Source: CBFFRJ01 sp051486985 (GTDB taxonomy: Bacteria; Pseudomonadota; Gammaproteobacteria; Enterobacterales; Enterobacteriaceae). From it: a DNA stretch of 64,000 bases. Shown in pieces: positions 1 to 7,511 of the stretch (its first letter is position 1; every line of letters starts with the position of its first letter). The stretch spans positions 86,153 through 150,152 of the forward strand of contig NZ_JAHVDV010000007.1 in NCBI RefSeq assembly GCF_051486985.1, given 5' to 3'. The translations under genes were made by a program, and so were the position numbers. The notes beneath the pieces were generated by a model, which saw nothing but the letters and a program-made list of their open reading frames with translations, ran no database searches and was not told where the DNA came from.

Positions 1-190
1 GAGGGTACATCAGAAGCGCACTCAGCGCGGTTAATACCAGGCAGATGCGTTGCAGCGTCCTGAAATCCCTGGCCATGACGCTCTGTAAAGCAGCAGGGGC
101 CAGACGATTGATATAAAACGCTACGCCGAAACTCAGCATCAGAGCGCTGAAATGGATGAAACGCAACACCACATAACCTGAACTGAGCAT
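1..190 (-). CDS. yebZ: Copper resistance membrane protein CopD/YebZ, N-terminal part (cut by window edge)
   Basis: Reading leftward from an ATG at 190, 63 codons stay open to the window edge. The peptide starts MLSSGYVVLRFIHF and has two hydrophobic stretches separated by a short polar segment, as in the N-terminus of the CopD/YebZ inner-membrane family. The start lies 3 bases after the yobA stop, so the two are probably co-transcribed and translationally coupled. CopC/CopD pairs handle periplasmic copper and its passage across the inner membrane. The E. coli order yobA-yebZ-yebY supports the call. The rest of the gene, including most membrane helices, is outside the window. Confidence 0.85.
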   Translation of the reverse strand, partial: MLSSGYVVLRFIHFSALMLSFGVAFYINRLAPAALQSVMARDFRTLQRICLVLTALSALLMYP

Positions 191-193
191 GGG

Positions 194-577
194 TTACTTC
201 ACGGTAAAGGAGTAAGTTCCACGCGTTTTGTGACCATCAACCGAAACGACATGCCAGTCAACGTTATACACCCCTGGTTGCAGGCTTTGCTCCAGAGGGA
301 CAACAAGCTGTGTGTCGTTATCTTTATCATGGGTGGCTTTGCCGGTTCTGATGGTCTGCTTCTTGCTATCCGTAAGCGTTAAGCCACTGAATGCAGGTTC
401 AATCCCTTCAGAAAAGTTGAGGGTCAGCGCCTTTACATTCGTGGTCGCTTGCGAACTGGCGGCCGGGATCTGCGTTTTTAAATGCGCATGAGCAAAGGCC
501 AATGGTGTAGTCAACAGCATACTGACAAGAAGCAGAACATGACGGGTGCCTGCGGCAGTGAAGACCATATTAGTCAT
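194..577 (-). CDS. yobA: Periplasmic copper-binding CopC-like protein YobA
   Basis: This is a 127-residue CopC-family protein. A signal peptide of about 29 residues should be cleaved so that the mature protein begins with His-Ala-His, the usual copper ligand position of CopC proteins. Near the C-terminus the DWHVVSVDGH segment supplies the other conserved Asp and His ligands. Length matches E. coli YobA (about 124 residues). It is the first gene of a leftward pair with copD and is divergent from holE. The alternative start Met4 would shorten the signal peptide only slightly. Known role of the family: periplasmic copper binding and delivery to the membrane partner CopD. Confidence 0.93.
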   Translation of the reverse strand: MTNMVFTAAGTRHVLLLVSMLLTTPLAFAHAHLKTQIPAASSQATTNVKALTLNFSEGIEPAFSGLTLTDSKKQTIRTGKATHDKDNDTQLVVPLEQSLQPGVYNVDWHVVSVDGHKTRGTYSFTVK

Positions 578-705
578 TCCTTTACGTTATGTATTTAGGG
601 TCGAGGATAACGCTGTATAATGTGTGCGTCGAGTATGATCATCTGTGCTCTTGTCTTTCTGCGACGGGCTTAGTACCTTTTTCGGCGTGAACTCAGGAGA
701 AAAGA

Positions 706-936
706 ATGAATACGAATCTGGCCCATCTCTCGCAAGAGGAAATGGACAAAGTGAATGTCGATCTGGCAGCGGCGGGTGTGGCGTTTAAAGAGCGCTATAA
801 TATGCCGGTTATTGCTGAAGTGGTCGAGCGGGAGCAGCCCGAACACCTGCGCACCTGGTTTCGCGAACGACTCATCGCCCACCGTCTGACATCTGTGAAC
901 CTTTCCCGCCTGCCTTATGAGCCGAAATCGAAATGA
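706..936 (+). CDS. holE: DNA polymerase III theta subunit
   Basis: The 76-residue protein has the same length as E. coli HolE and keeps the long identical block around FKERYNMPVIAEVVEREQPE. Theta binds the epsilon proofreading subunit and stabilises the polymerase III core. A strong ribosome site (AGGAGAAAAGA) precedes the ATG. The TGA stop overlaps the upstream candidate ATG of exoX. In E. coli yobB lies between these two genes; here it is missing, so theta and exonuclease X are directly adjacent. Confidence 0.97.
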   Translation: MNTNLAHLSQEEMDKVNVDLAAAGVAFKERYNMPVIAEVVEREQPEHLRTWFRERLIAHRLTSVNLSRLPYEPKSK

Positions 937-1610
937 CTACGAGTAGCGTGTTAAGGGTTATCGATACCGAAACCTGTGATTTGCAGGGCGGTATTGTTGA
1001 AATTGCCTCAGTGGATGTGGTGGACGGGCAAATTATTAACCCGCAGAGCCATCTGGTGCGCCCGGACAGACCCATCAGCCAGCAGGCGATGGCTATCCAT
1101 CGCATCACGGAAGCGATGGTTGCGCATCAGCCGTGGATTGAAGAGGTGATCCCTCACTATTACGGTAGTGAATGGTATGTCGCCCATAATGCCAGTTTTG
1201 ACAGACGCGTACTTCCCGAGATGCCCGGAGAATGGATATGCACCATGAAGCTGGCCCGCCGGTTATGGCCCGGCATTAAGTACAGCAATATGGCGCTCTA
1301 TAAATCCCGCAAGCTGAGCGTACAGACGCCCGCAGGGTTGCATCACCATCGGGCATTATATGACTGCTACATTACGGCGGCTTTACTGATTGATATTATG
1401 AATACGTCGGGCTGGACGCCAGAACATATGGTGACGGTAACGGGTCGCCCTGCATTGATGACCACCTTTACCTTCGGGAAGTATCGCGGTAAAGCGGTTT
1501 CCGAAGTCGCTGAACGCGACCCCGGTTATTTGCGCTGGTTGTTTAATAACCTTGATAAGATGAGTCCTGAACTGCGTCTCACGCTAAAACACTATCTCGG
1601 TGAGCATTAA
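933..1610 (+). CDS. exoX: Exodeoxyribonuclease X
   Basis: This is a DnaQ-superfamily DEDDh 3'-5' exonuclease. The first motif is VIDTETCD near residue 9; the region HNASFDRR carries the second acidic motif; HHRALYDCYITA carries the final His and Asp. ExoX degrades single- and double-stranded DNA from the 3' end in mismatch and UV repair. With ATG 933 the product is 225 residues and overlaps the holE stop. GTG 948 would give exactly 220 residues, the E. coli length, beginning MLRVIDTETC, so the start is unsettled. The stop overlaps the stop of convergent ptrB by four bases. Confidence 0.95.
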   Translation: MTTSSVLRVIDTETCDLQGGIVEIASVDVVDGQIINPQSHLVRPDRPISQQAMAIHRITEAMVAHQPWIEEVIPHYYGSEWYVAHNASFDRRVLPEMPGEWICTMKLARRLWPGIKYSNMALYKSRKLSVQTPAGLHHHRALYDCYITAALLIDIMNTSGWTPEHMVTVTGRPALMTTFTFGKYRGKAVSEVAERDPGYLRWLFNNLDKMSPELRLTLKHYLGEH

Positions 1611-3667
1611 TCCTGGCGTGAAGCTTTCAGGGTTCCCTGCGCCAGCCCGATAAGAAATGCATATTCCATCGCGACACCTTCCCAGGACTTAAACCTCCCC
1701 GATTTTCCGCCATGCCCGGAGTCCATATCGGTACAGAGCAGCAGAATATTGTCATCGGTTTTGAGCTCGCGTAATTTTGCCACCCATTTCGCCGGTTCCC
1801 AGTACTGTACCTGAGAATCGTGCAGACCCGTGGTCACCAGCAGGTGGGGGTATGGATGCGCGCCAACGTTATCGTAAGGACTGTAACTCTTCATATAATG
1901 GTAAAAAGTTTCATCCTGAGGATTGCCCCACTCTTCGAATTCACCTGTTGTCAGCGGGATAGATTCATCCAGCATCGTGGTCAGGGTGTCGACAAAAGGC
2001 ACCTGCGCCACCACACCATGAAACAGCGAAGGACGTTCATTGATAACGGCACCCAGAAGCAGTCCACCCGCGCTCCCGCCCATACCGTAGCAGTATAAAG
2101 GGGAGCCATACCCCTGCGCGAGCAGGGAATCGGTGACGTCTATGTAATCATGGAAGGTATTTTTCTTCTTAAGGAATTTGCCGTCTTCATACCACTGCTG
2201 ACCTAACTCCCCTCCTCCACGAATATGGGCAATGGCAAAAACAAAGCCGCGATCCAGTAAGCTCAGCCGGCTACTACTGAAATCTGCATCCATGCTCGCA
2301 CCATAGGATCCATATCCATAAACCAGGAGTGGGTTCTCCCCTTTTCGGAAATACTTGTGGTTGTAGACAAGCGATACGGGGACTTCGACGCCATCACGCG
2401 CGCGTACCCACACATGTTCACTGCGATAATTCGACGCATCAAAACCGGCCACTTCCGACTGCTTAATGACACGACGTTCACCCGTATCCATATCCAGTTC
2501 GAACAGCGTGTCCGGCGTCGTCATGGAAGAGTAACCGTAACGCAGGCGCGAGGTTTCCGGCTCGGGATTATAGGCAACCCAGGTAACATACGCGGGATCA
2601 TCGAAGGCAATTCCCGTTACCTCCCGCGTTTTACGGTTGATTTGACGAAGGCTGGTCAGCCCACGCTGACGCTCTTCAACCACTAACCAGTCGGTAAAAA
2701 GGGTAAACCCTTCCAGCATAATATTTTCGCGCGCCGGGATAAGCACTTCCCAGCGCCTTTCGTCACGGACTTTCGTCCGGTAGAGGCCGAAATTTTTACC
2801 GTCGCGGTTAGAACGCAGATAAAAGGTATGCTGGAAATGATCGAGGCTGTACTCATGGTCTTTGCGGCGTGGAAGAAAACAGAGTGGTTGCGCATCGGGC
2901 AGCTCCGCATCCAGGAGTAATACCTCACTGGTCGTTGCACTCGACAGATGAATAATGATGTAGTGCTGTGAGGTGGTTTTACCTAAGCCTACATAAAACG
3001 TATCGTCTTTTTCTTCGTAAATAAGCTCATCGGCGCTGGAAGGGGTGCCTACCGTATGCCGCCATACCTGATAAGGCAGCAGGGTTACAGCATGCTTTCG
3101 CACGTAATAGATTGTTTCTGAGTCATTCACCCAGACAAACTCAGGCGCGACATTGTCGAGCATTTCCGGGTACCAGTTCCCCGTTTCCAGATTACGAAAC
3201 CGTAAGCCATACTGCCGTCTCGACAGATAATCCTCTGCCAGGGCCATTATTTTGTTGTCCGGGGTAATAGCAAAGCCCCCCAGCGTATAAAAATCACTAT
3301 GGGCTGCACGTTTATTACCATCGAGCAGAACCTGCCACTCATCCCACTCAGCAGACAAGACAGACTGACGCTGGTAGATGGCATATTCACAGCCAGGTTC
3401 ATAGACGTGTCTGTAACGATATCCATTTTTCACATAAGGAGCTGACACCTCACGCGGAGGGATACGGGCAATGATTTCCGCGAGCAGTTTATCCTGCAAC
3501 GCCTGCTGGGACGCCATCACACGGCGACCATAATCATTTTCATCCCGGAGGTAGTCCAGCACTTCTGGCTGCGTTCGGGTATCGTCCCGTAGCCAGTAGT
3601 AGTTGTCCAGGCGCGTGTCACCATGCAGTGTCATGGTGTGAGGAAGTTGTTTAGCTTTCGGCGGCAT
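1607..3667 (-). CDS. ptrB: Oligopeptidase B
   Basis: This is a 686-residue prolyl-oligopeptidase-family serine peptidase, the same length as E. coli PtrB. An N-terminal beta-propeller region precedes an alpha/beta-hydrolase domain with the nucleophile serine in GMGGSAGGLLLG; the catalytic His lies in MDSGHGGKSGR near the C-terminus. The enzyme cleaves short peptides after Arg and Lys in the cytoplasm. It is transcribed alone, convergent with exoX, and has no signal peptide. Confidence 0.97.
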   Translation of the reverse strand: MPPKAKQLPHTMTLHGDTRLDNYYWLRDDTRTQPEVLDYLRDENDYGRRVMASQQALQDKLLAEIIARIPPREVSAPYVKNGYRYRHVYEPGCEYAIYQRQSVLSAEWDEWQVLLDGNKRAAHSDFYTLGGFAITPDNKIMALAEDYLSRRQYGLRFRNLETGNWYPEMLDNVAPEFVWVNDSETIYYVRKHAVTLLPYQVWRHTVGTPSSADELIYEEKDDTFYVGLGKTTSQHYIIIHLSSATTSEVLLLDAELPDAQPLCFLPRRKDHEYSLDHFQHTFYLRSNRDGKNFGLYRTKVRDERRWEVLIPARENIMLEGFTLFTDWLVVEERQRGLTSLRQINRKTREVTGIAFDDPAYVTWVAYNPEPETSRLRYGYSSMTTPDTLFELDMDTGERRVIKQSEVAGFDASNYRSEHVWVRARDGVEVPVSLVYNHKYFRKGENPLLVYGYGSYGASMDADFSSSRLSLLDRGFVFAIAHIRGGGELGQQWYEDGKFLKKKNTFHDYIDVTDSLLAQGYGSPLYCYGMGGSAGGLLLGAVINERPSLFHGVVAQVPFVDTLTTMLDESIPLTTGEFEEWGNPQDETFYHYMKSYSPYDNVGAHPYPHLLVTTGLHDSQVQYWEPAKWVAKLRELKTDDNILLLCTDMDSGHGGKSGRFKSWEGVAMEYAFLIGLAQGTLKASRQD

Positions 3668-3745
3668 AACATTTTACTTATTTATTCGACACTCTATAAG
3701 GTTGGCAAAAGCTGCCGCCGATGCAAGCGAAACGTGACAACAAGG

Positions 3746-4405
3746 TTACTGTGGCAGTGCGCGCTTCTGCTCCTGAAGATCGGCTTCAATGCCCTCGCGA
3801 ACCTCCTGAGGGATCTTCAGCGCATCGCCTAATGCGGCGAGATAGCTACGCTCCATAAAATGGTCGATATCAATGGCAGCGCAGCTCAGGAAGTACACCT
3901 CCAACGCCTCTTCTTCATTTTTGATATCCCGGGCCAGGCGCTGAGGGTCCAACGGTTGTTCTATAGCCTGCGCCACCAGTAACCTGCCCTGTTGTTCCAC
4001 GCCGGCTTCGCGCAGCTGCTGTTCAATAGCGGCACGTTCTTTATCATCAATGTGCCCGTCACTTTTTGCGGCGAACACCAGCGCAAGGATCAATCGTTCC
4101 GTTCGGACATCCAGCGGAGAGCTCGTCTGCCCGAACTGGGGTTCATCTTTATGCGCTGCCCTCACTTTATCTTTGTATTTGTTCCATAAAACAGTACCGG
4201 CGACCGCACCGCCTCCTGCCAGAAGCGCACTGGTGCCATATTTTGTGAGTAGCTTACGTGATGATTTACTCGAGACCAGTAAACCGGCGAGCCCGCCGAG
4301 TGCGCCGGGTACAAGCAGTTTTCCGAGCCCCTGATCGGTAGATGGTGAGCCCGACGCACTTTTTTGGCCGAGCAATGACTGGAGTTGATTTAACCAGTTT
4401 GACAT
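3746..4405 (-). CDS. yebE: Inner membrane protein YebE (DUF533)
   Basis: The 219-residue protein matches the length and pattern of E. coli YebE. A glycine-rich N-terminal stretch includes a hydrophobic segment (GALGGLAGLLVS to VAGTVLW), followed by a DUF533 helical domain resembling TerB-like folds (VFAAKSDGHIDDKERAAIEQQL). The biochemical function is not known. In E. coli it belongs to the CpxAR envelope-stress regulon; I did not find a convincing CpxR box in the 97 bases upstream here. Confidence 0.92.
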   Translation of the reverse strand: MSNWLNQLQSLLGQKSASGSPSTDQGLGKLLVPGALGGLAGLLVSSKSSRKLLTKYGTSALLAGGGAVAGTVLWNKYKDKVRAAHKDEPQFGQTSSPLDVRTERLILALVFAAKSDGHIDDKERAAIEQQLREAGVEQQGRLLVAQAIEQPLDPQRLARDIKNEEEALEVYFLSCAAIDIDHFMERSYLAALGDALKIPQEVREGIEADLQEQKRALPQ

Positions 4406-4502
4406 GATGTCCCCCGCTTAAGCGATGCCAGAAAGGTTCAGCGTAAGCGAGGGTGTGTCAGGAAATGTCTAAGTCTGCAAAAGAAAAGAAAATTCTGTAC
4501 GC

Positions 4503-4874
4503 TTACTGGTGCTGATATTCTGCTTTTCCCGCTTTACAGTCTACCTGGACGAGATAGTGAATATCCGTATTCTTACCGCGCACGGTCAGGGGCACGCGCC
4601 ATTTATCTTCTTTACCCTGCACGGCTTTTGGGCTAATCCAGGCGACCGGATCGGCCTGCCCAAGTTTTTGCTGATCATCAGCCCAGCGAACAATGCGGTT
4701 TTGCAGATAGTCACGCTTGACGCTGGCAGCAATGCCCTCAGCGTTCATTCCCTCACAACCTGGAAAGGTTACTGATTTTTGGTTATCAATGGTGACCGTC
4801 TTATCGTCTGCCGCTGAAACCACGAAACTCCCTGCCAGTAACACCGTACCCATTAACACTCCTGCTAATTTCAT
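4503..4874 (-). CDS. yebF: Extracellularly secreted protein YebF
   Basis: The start at 4874 is chosen because AGGAGA lies six bases upstream and the product then begins with a signal peptide (MKLAGVLMGTVLLAGSFVVSAA), giving 123 residues against 118 in E. coli. An upstream extension to 4916 is open but would put polar residues before the signal peptide. The mature domain keeps the YebF pattern, with two cysteines (in FPGCEG and VDCKAG) likely forming one disulphide. E. coli YebF is exported by Sec and then released to the medium through porins; its physiological role is unclear. Colicin M immunity proteins share this fold. Confidence 0.9.
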   Translation of the reverse strand: MKLAGVLMGTVLLAGSFVVSAADDKTVTIDNQKSVTFPGCEGMNAEGIAASVKRDYLQNRIVRWADDQQKLGQADPVAWISPKAVQGKEDKWRVPLTVRGKNTDIHYLVQVDCKAGKAEYQHQ

Positions 4875-4938
4875 GCTTTTCTCCTGTGCATATAGCCCAT
4901 ACAAAGCATGGTACAAATTACTGGCAGTGCAAGGTGAA

Positions 4939-5277
4939 TCAGGCAGCAGAGCGCTTCGCTGCGCGTTTGATATCTACAGCCTGGCTTTCGTTATCCGCTT
5001 CAGCGGAAACAGCAGCCGACGGGGTGTCCTCTGCTTCAGCCGAGGGGAGCTTACCCGATCGGAAGATGTGGCTCAGAACATCTTTTTGCTCTGCAAGCCA
5101 CATGGCCATTTGATCGCGCTGCACATCCTCAAATGCAACAGGTGCTTCGCCAAGCCAGGTCTCAAGTACCTCAGCAAGATCAAGCATTTTGTCGTAGGCA
5201 TCCGCTTCCTTTTTGCTGGCAAAAGACATTTTTTCCTCACCGTTACGAATCACAACATATTTGACTTCAACCGCCAT
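4939..5277 (-). CDS. yebG: SOS-induced protein YebG
   Basis: Translation is taken from ATG 5277 (MAVEVKYVVIRNGEEK), which matches the E. coli N-terminus and gives 112 residues; the open frame extends upstream into the promoter region. The first 60 residues form the conserved YebG domain, followed by an acidic, low-complexity tail rich in Ala, Glu and Asp ending in a basic patch. YebG is a small LexA-controlled protein of unknown biochemical activity. A palindromic LexA box lies just upstream (5293-5308). The gene is divergent from purT. Confidence 0.93.
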   Translation of the reverse strand: MAVEVKYVVIRNGEEKMSFASKKEADAYDKMLDLAEVLETWLGEAPVAFEDVQRDQMAMWLAEQKDVLSHIFRSGKLPSAEAEDTPSAAVSAEADNESQAVDIKRAAKRSAA

Positions 5278-5290
5278 GATACAGCCCCTT

Positions 5291-5310
5291 ACCTGTTTAT
5301 ATATACAGTA
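5291..5310. promoter_or_regulatory. LexA (SOS) box upstream of yebG
   Basis: The core CTGTTTATATATACAG at 5293-5308 has the CTG-N10-CAG form with the AT-rich centre typical of strong LexA operators. It lies 16-31 bases upstream of the yebG start and about 100 bases upstream of purT. It should repress yebG in undamaged cells. Confidence 0.9.
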
Positions 5311-5352
5311 TATTACCGCACCACTGCCCTGGATGCAAGTCGCAAAAGACAT

Positions 5353-5368
5353 GCGCAAACGTTTTCGT
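5353..5368 (+). promoter_or_regulatory. PurR operator upstream of purT
   Basis: GCGCAAACGTTTTCGT agrees with the PurR palindrome ACGCAAACGTTTGCGT at 14 of 16 positions. It ends 38 bases before the purT start and directly abuts a TATACT candidate -10 element (5370-5375). purT is a known PurR target in E. coli, so repression by PurR with hypoxanthine or guanine is expected. Confidence 0.85.
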
Positions 5369-5406
5369 ATATACTGCGGCCAGGTTTTTTTGAGGGTGAA
5401 ATGACG

Positions 5407-6585
5407 ATGACTTGTTTAGGTACTGCGCTGCGTCCGGCAGCAACACGTGTGATGTTACTGGGTTCAGGAGAGCTCGGGAAGGAAGTGGCCATCGAGTGCC
5501 AGCGGCTTGGGATTGAAGTCATTGCCGTAGATCGCTATGCCGATGCGCCCGCCATGCAGATTGCGCATCGTAGTCACGTGATTAACATGCTTGACGGCGA
5601 CGCGCTGAAGGCCGTCGTGGCGCAGGAAAAACCGCACTATATCGTGCCGGAAATTGAAGCGATTGCCACCGATATGCTGATTGAGCTGGAGTCTCAGGGC
5701 CAGCATGTCGTGCCGTGCGCCCGTGCGGCAAAACTGACCATGAACCGTGAGGGTATACGCCGTCTTGCTGCTGAAGAGCTGGCACTGCCAACCTCGAGCT
5801 ACCGTTTTGCTGATAGCGAAGAGGCCTTCCGTGAAGCCGTCAGTGAAATAGGTTTACCCTGTATTGTTAAGCCGGTGATGAGTTCATCAGGCAAGGGTCA
5901 GAGCCTCATTCGCACCGCCGGACAGCTGGAAAAAGCCTGGGAGTATGCGCAGCAAGGTGGTCGTGCTGGTGCCGGCCGTGTCATTGTGGAAGGCGTCGTC
6001 AATTTTGATTTTGAAATTACCTTATTGACCGTCAGCGCCGTGGATGGCGTTCATTTCTGCGCCCCGGTGGGTCATCGTCAGGAGGACGGCGATTACCGCG
6101 AATCCTGGCAGCCGCAGCAGATGAGCGACGTGGCGCTCAAGCGCGCTCAGGAAGTGGCGCGCAAAGTGGTGCTGGCGCTTGGCGGGCATGGCCTGTTCGG
6201 CGTAGAACTCTTCGTGTGCGGCGATGAGGTGGTCTTCAGCGAAGTCTCTCCACGTCCCCATGATACCGGGATGGTAACATTGATTTCGCAGGACGTTTCA
6301 GAGTTCGCACTTCACGTGCGCGCCTTCCTGGACTTGCCGGTAGGTCAGATTCGCCAGTACGGGCCATCAGCCTCTGCGGTGATTCTGCCTCAGCTGAAAA
6401 GTAAGAATGTCACCTTTGATAACCTGCAGAATGCCGTTGGCGCAGGCCTGCAGGTGCGTCTGTTTGGCAAGCCGGAAATTGACGGGACGCGGCGTCTGGG
6501 CGTAGCGCTGGCGACAGCGAATTCCGTTGAAGAAGCGGTGGAACGTGCGAAGGCGGCGGCTACAGCGGTAAAAGTTTTTAGTTAA
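5407..6585 (+). CDS. purT: Formate-dependent phosphoribosylglycinamide formyltransferase 2
   Basis: This is an ATP-grasp enzyme that makes formyl-GAR from GAR, formate and ATP in purine synthesis, an alternative to folate-dependent PurN. Visible motifs are MLLGSGELGKE (N-terminal dinucleotide-like fold), KPVMSSSGKGQS (ATP-grasp nucleotide loop) and EVSPRPHDTGM (metal and ATP site). Start 5407 gives 392 residues, the E. coli length; ATG 5401, two codons earlier, lies closer (4 bases) to the GAGGG ribosome site and is also possible. The frame is open far upstream, but that extension crosses yebG and the operators and is rejected. Confidence 0.97.
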   Translation: MTCLGTALRPAATRVMLLGSGELGKEVAIECQRLGIEVIAVDRYADAPAMQIAHRSHVINMLDGDALKAVVAQEKPHYIVPEIEAIATDMLIELESQGQHVVPCARAAKLTMNREGIRRLAAEELALPTSSYRFADSEEAFREAVSEIGLPCIVKPVMSSSGKGQSLIRTAGQLEKAWEYAQQGGRAGAGRVIVEGVVNFDFEITLLTVSAVDGVHFCAPVGHRQEDGDYRESWQPQQMSDVALKRAQEVARKVVLALGGHGLFGVELFVCGDEVVFSEVSPRPHDTGMVTLISQDVSEFALHVRAFLDLPVGQIRQYGPSASAVILPQLKSKNVTFDNLQNAVGAGLQVRLFGKPEIDGTRRLGVALATANSVEEAVERAKAAATAVKVFS

Positions 6586-6608
6586 CGCGTACCCTGGGAT
6601 CATTCCCC

Positions 6609-6631
6609 GGTGCCGCGACTCCCGCGGTACC
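6609..6631. other. Hairpin shortly after purT
   Basis: Arms at 6609-6617 and 6623-6631 pair over 9 bases with one G-T wobble and a 5-base loop, followed only by TTTCT. It may help end purT transcription or protect the mRNA end. The stronger bidirectional terminator is at 6766-6797. Confidence 0.4.
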
Positions 6632-6765
6632 TTTCTGCCAACCCCGGTGCCGCTACGGGATAGTATTCCGCCATGAGACGCTGAAATCAGCCAGTGAAAC
6701 GCGGTCAGCGCCGTACAGGGTATCGCCAGCCTTACTCCGGGCGCAGCAGGTTCTGTTGCCTGTAA

Positions 6766-6797
6766 AAAAGCCGGTGCAATGATATGCACCGGCTTTT
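6766..6797. terminator. Bidirectional terminator between purT and eda
   Basis: A perfect 13-base stem (AAAAGCCGGTGCA and its complement) encloses a 6-base loop and has A-rich and T-rich flanks on both sides. It fits rho-independent termination of convergent purT and edd-eda transcripts. Confidence 0.9.
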
Positions 6798-6833
6798 ATT
6801 TTTAACCAGGAACACAACCCGGGTTAAATAAAC

Positions 6834-7472
6834 TTATTTCGCGCCTTCTACCGCTTCGCGAGCCAGTTTAGTAATACGGTCATAATCGCCAGCTTCAAGC
6901 GCATCGGCCGGAACCAGCCAGGAACCACCGATACACAGCACGCTTTTCAGCGCCAGATAGTCACGGTAGTTAGCCGGCGAGATACCGCCGGTCGGGCAGA
7001 AGCGCACCTGCGAGAAAGGACCTGCGATAGCCTGCAGCGCTTTGGTGCCGCCGTTCGCTTCAGCCGGGAAGAATTTGAACTCTTTCAGACCGTAGTCCAT
7101 GCCCAGCATCAGTTCCGAAACGGTGCTGATACCCGGAATCAACGGGATGGTACCTTCCGTCGCGGCTTTGAGCAGCGGCTCAGTCAGGCCCGGGCTTATG
7201 GCAAACTGTGCGCCTGCTTCGGTCACTTCTTTAAGTTGCTGCGGGTTCAGCACGGTCCCGGCACCAATAATGGCATCCGGCACTTCTTTAGCAATCGCGC
7301 GGATAGCATCCATAGCGCATGCGGTACGCAGCGTCACTTCCAGCACGCGTACTCCGCCAGCTACCAGCGCTTTCGCCATCGGGACGGCGTGTTCCAGTTT
7401 GTTGACAACAATAACCGGCACAACCGGACCCGTTTTCAGGATTGCTTCTGCACTCGTTTTCCAATTTTTCAT
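6834..7472 (-). CDS. eda: KDPG/KHG aldolase
   Basis: The product is a 212-residue class I aldolase that splits 2-keto-3-deoxy-6-phosphogluconate into pyruvate and glyceraldehyde 3-phosphate, the last Entner-Doudoroff step. The Schiff-base lysine lies in LKEFKFFPAEA, and the catalytic Glu and Arg in RVLEVTLRT; the phosphate-binding glycines are in CPTGGISPANY. It follows edd by 39 bases on the same strand, the usual edd-eda operon. The ribosome site is weak (GAGAG). Confidence 0.97.
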   Translation of the reverse strand: MKNWKTSAEAILKTGPVVPVIVVNKLEHAVPMAKALVAGGVRVLEVTLRTACAMDAIRAIAKEVPDAIIGAGTVLNPQQLKEVTEAGAQFAISPGLTEPLLKAATEGTIPLIPGISTVSELMLGMDYGLKEFKFFPAEANGGTKALQAIAGPFSQVRFCPTGGISPANYRDYLALKSVLCIGGSWLVPADALEAGDYDRITKLAREAVEGAK

Positions 7473-7511
7473 CAGAGTTTTTCTCTCGCCAGAACGAATA
7501 ATCTTGTCGTT

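Noticed and set aside
4717..5406. Long upstream extension of the purT reading frame
   Set aside because: It crosses yebG on the other strand, the LexA and PurR boxes and the purT promoter; PurT proteins start at about 5407.
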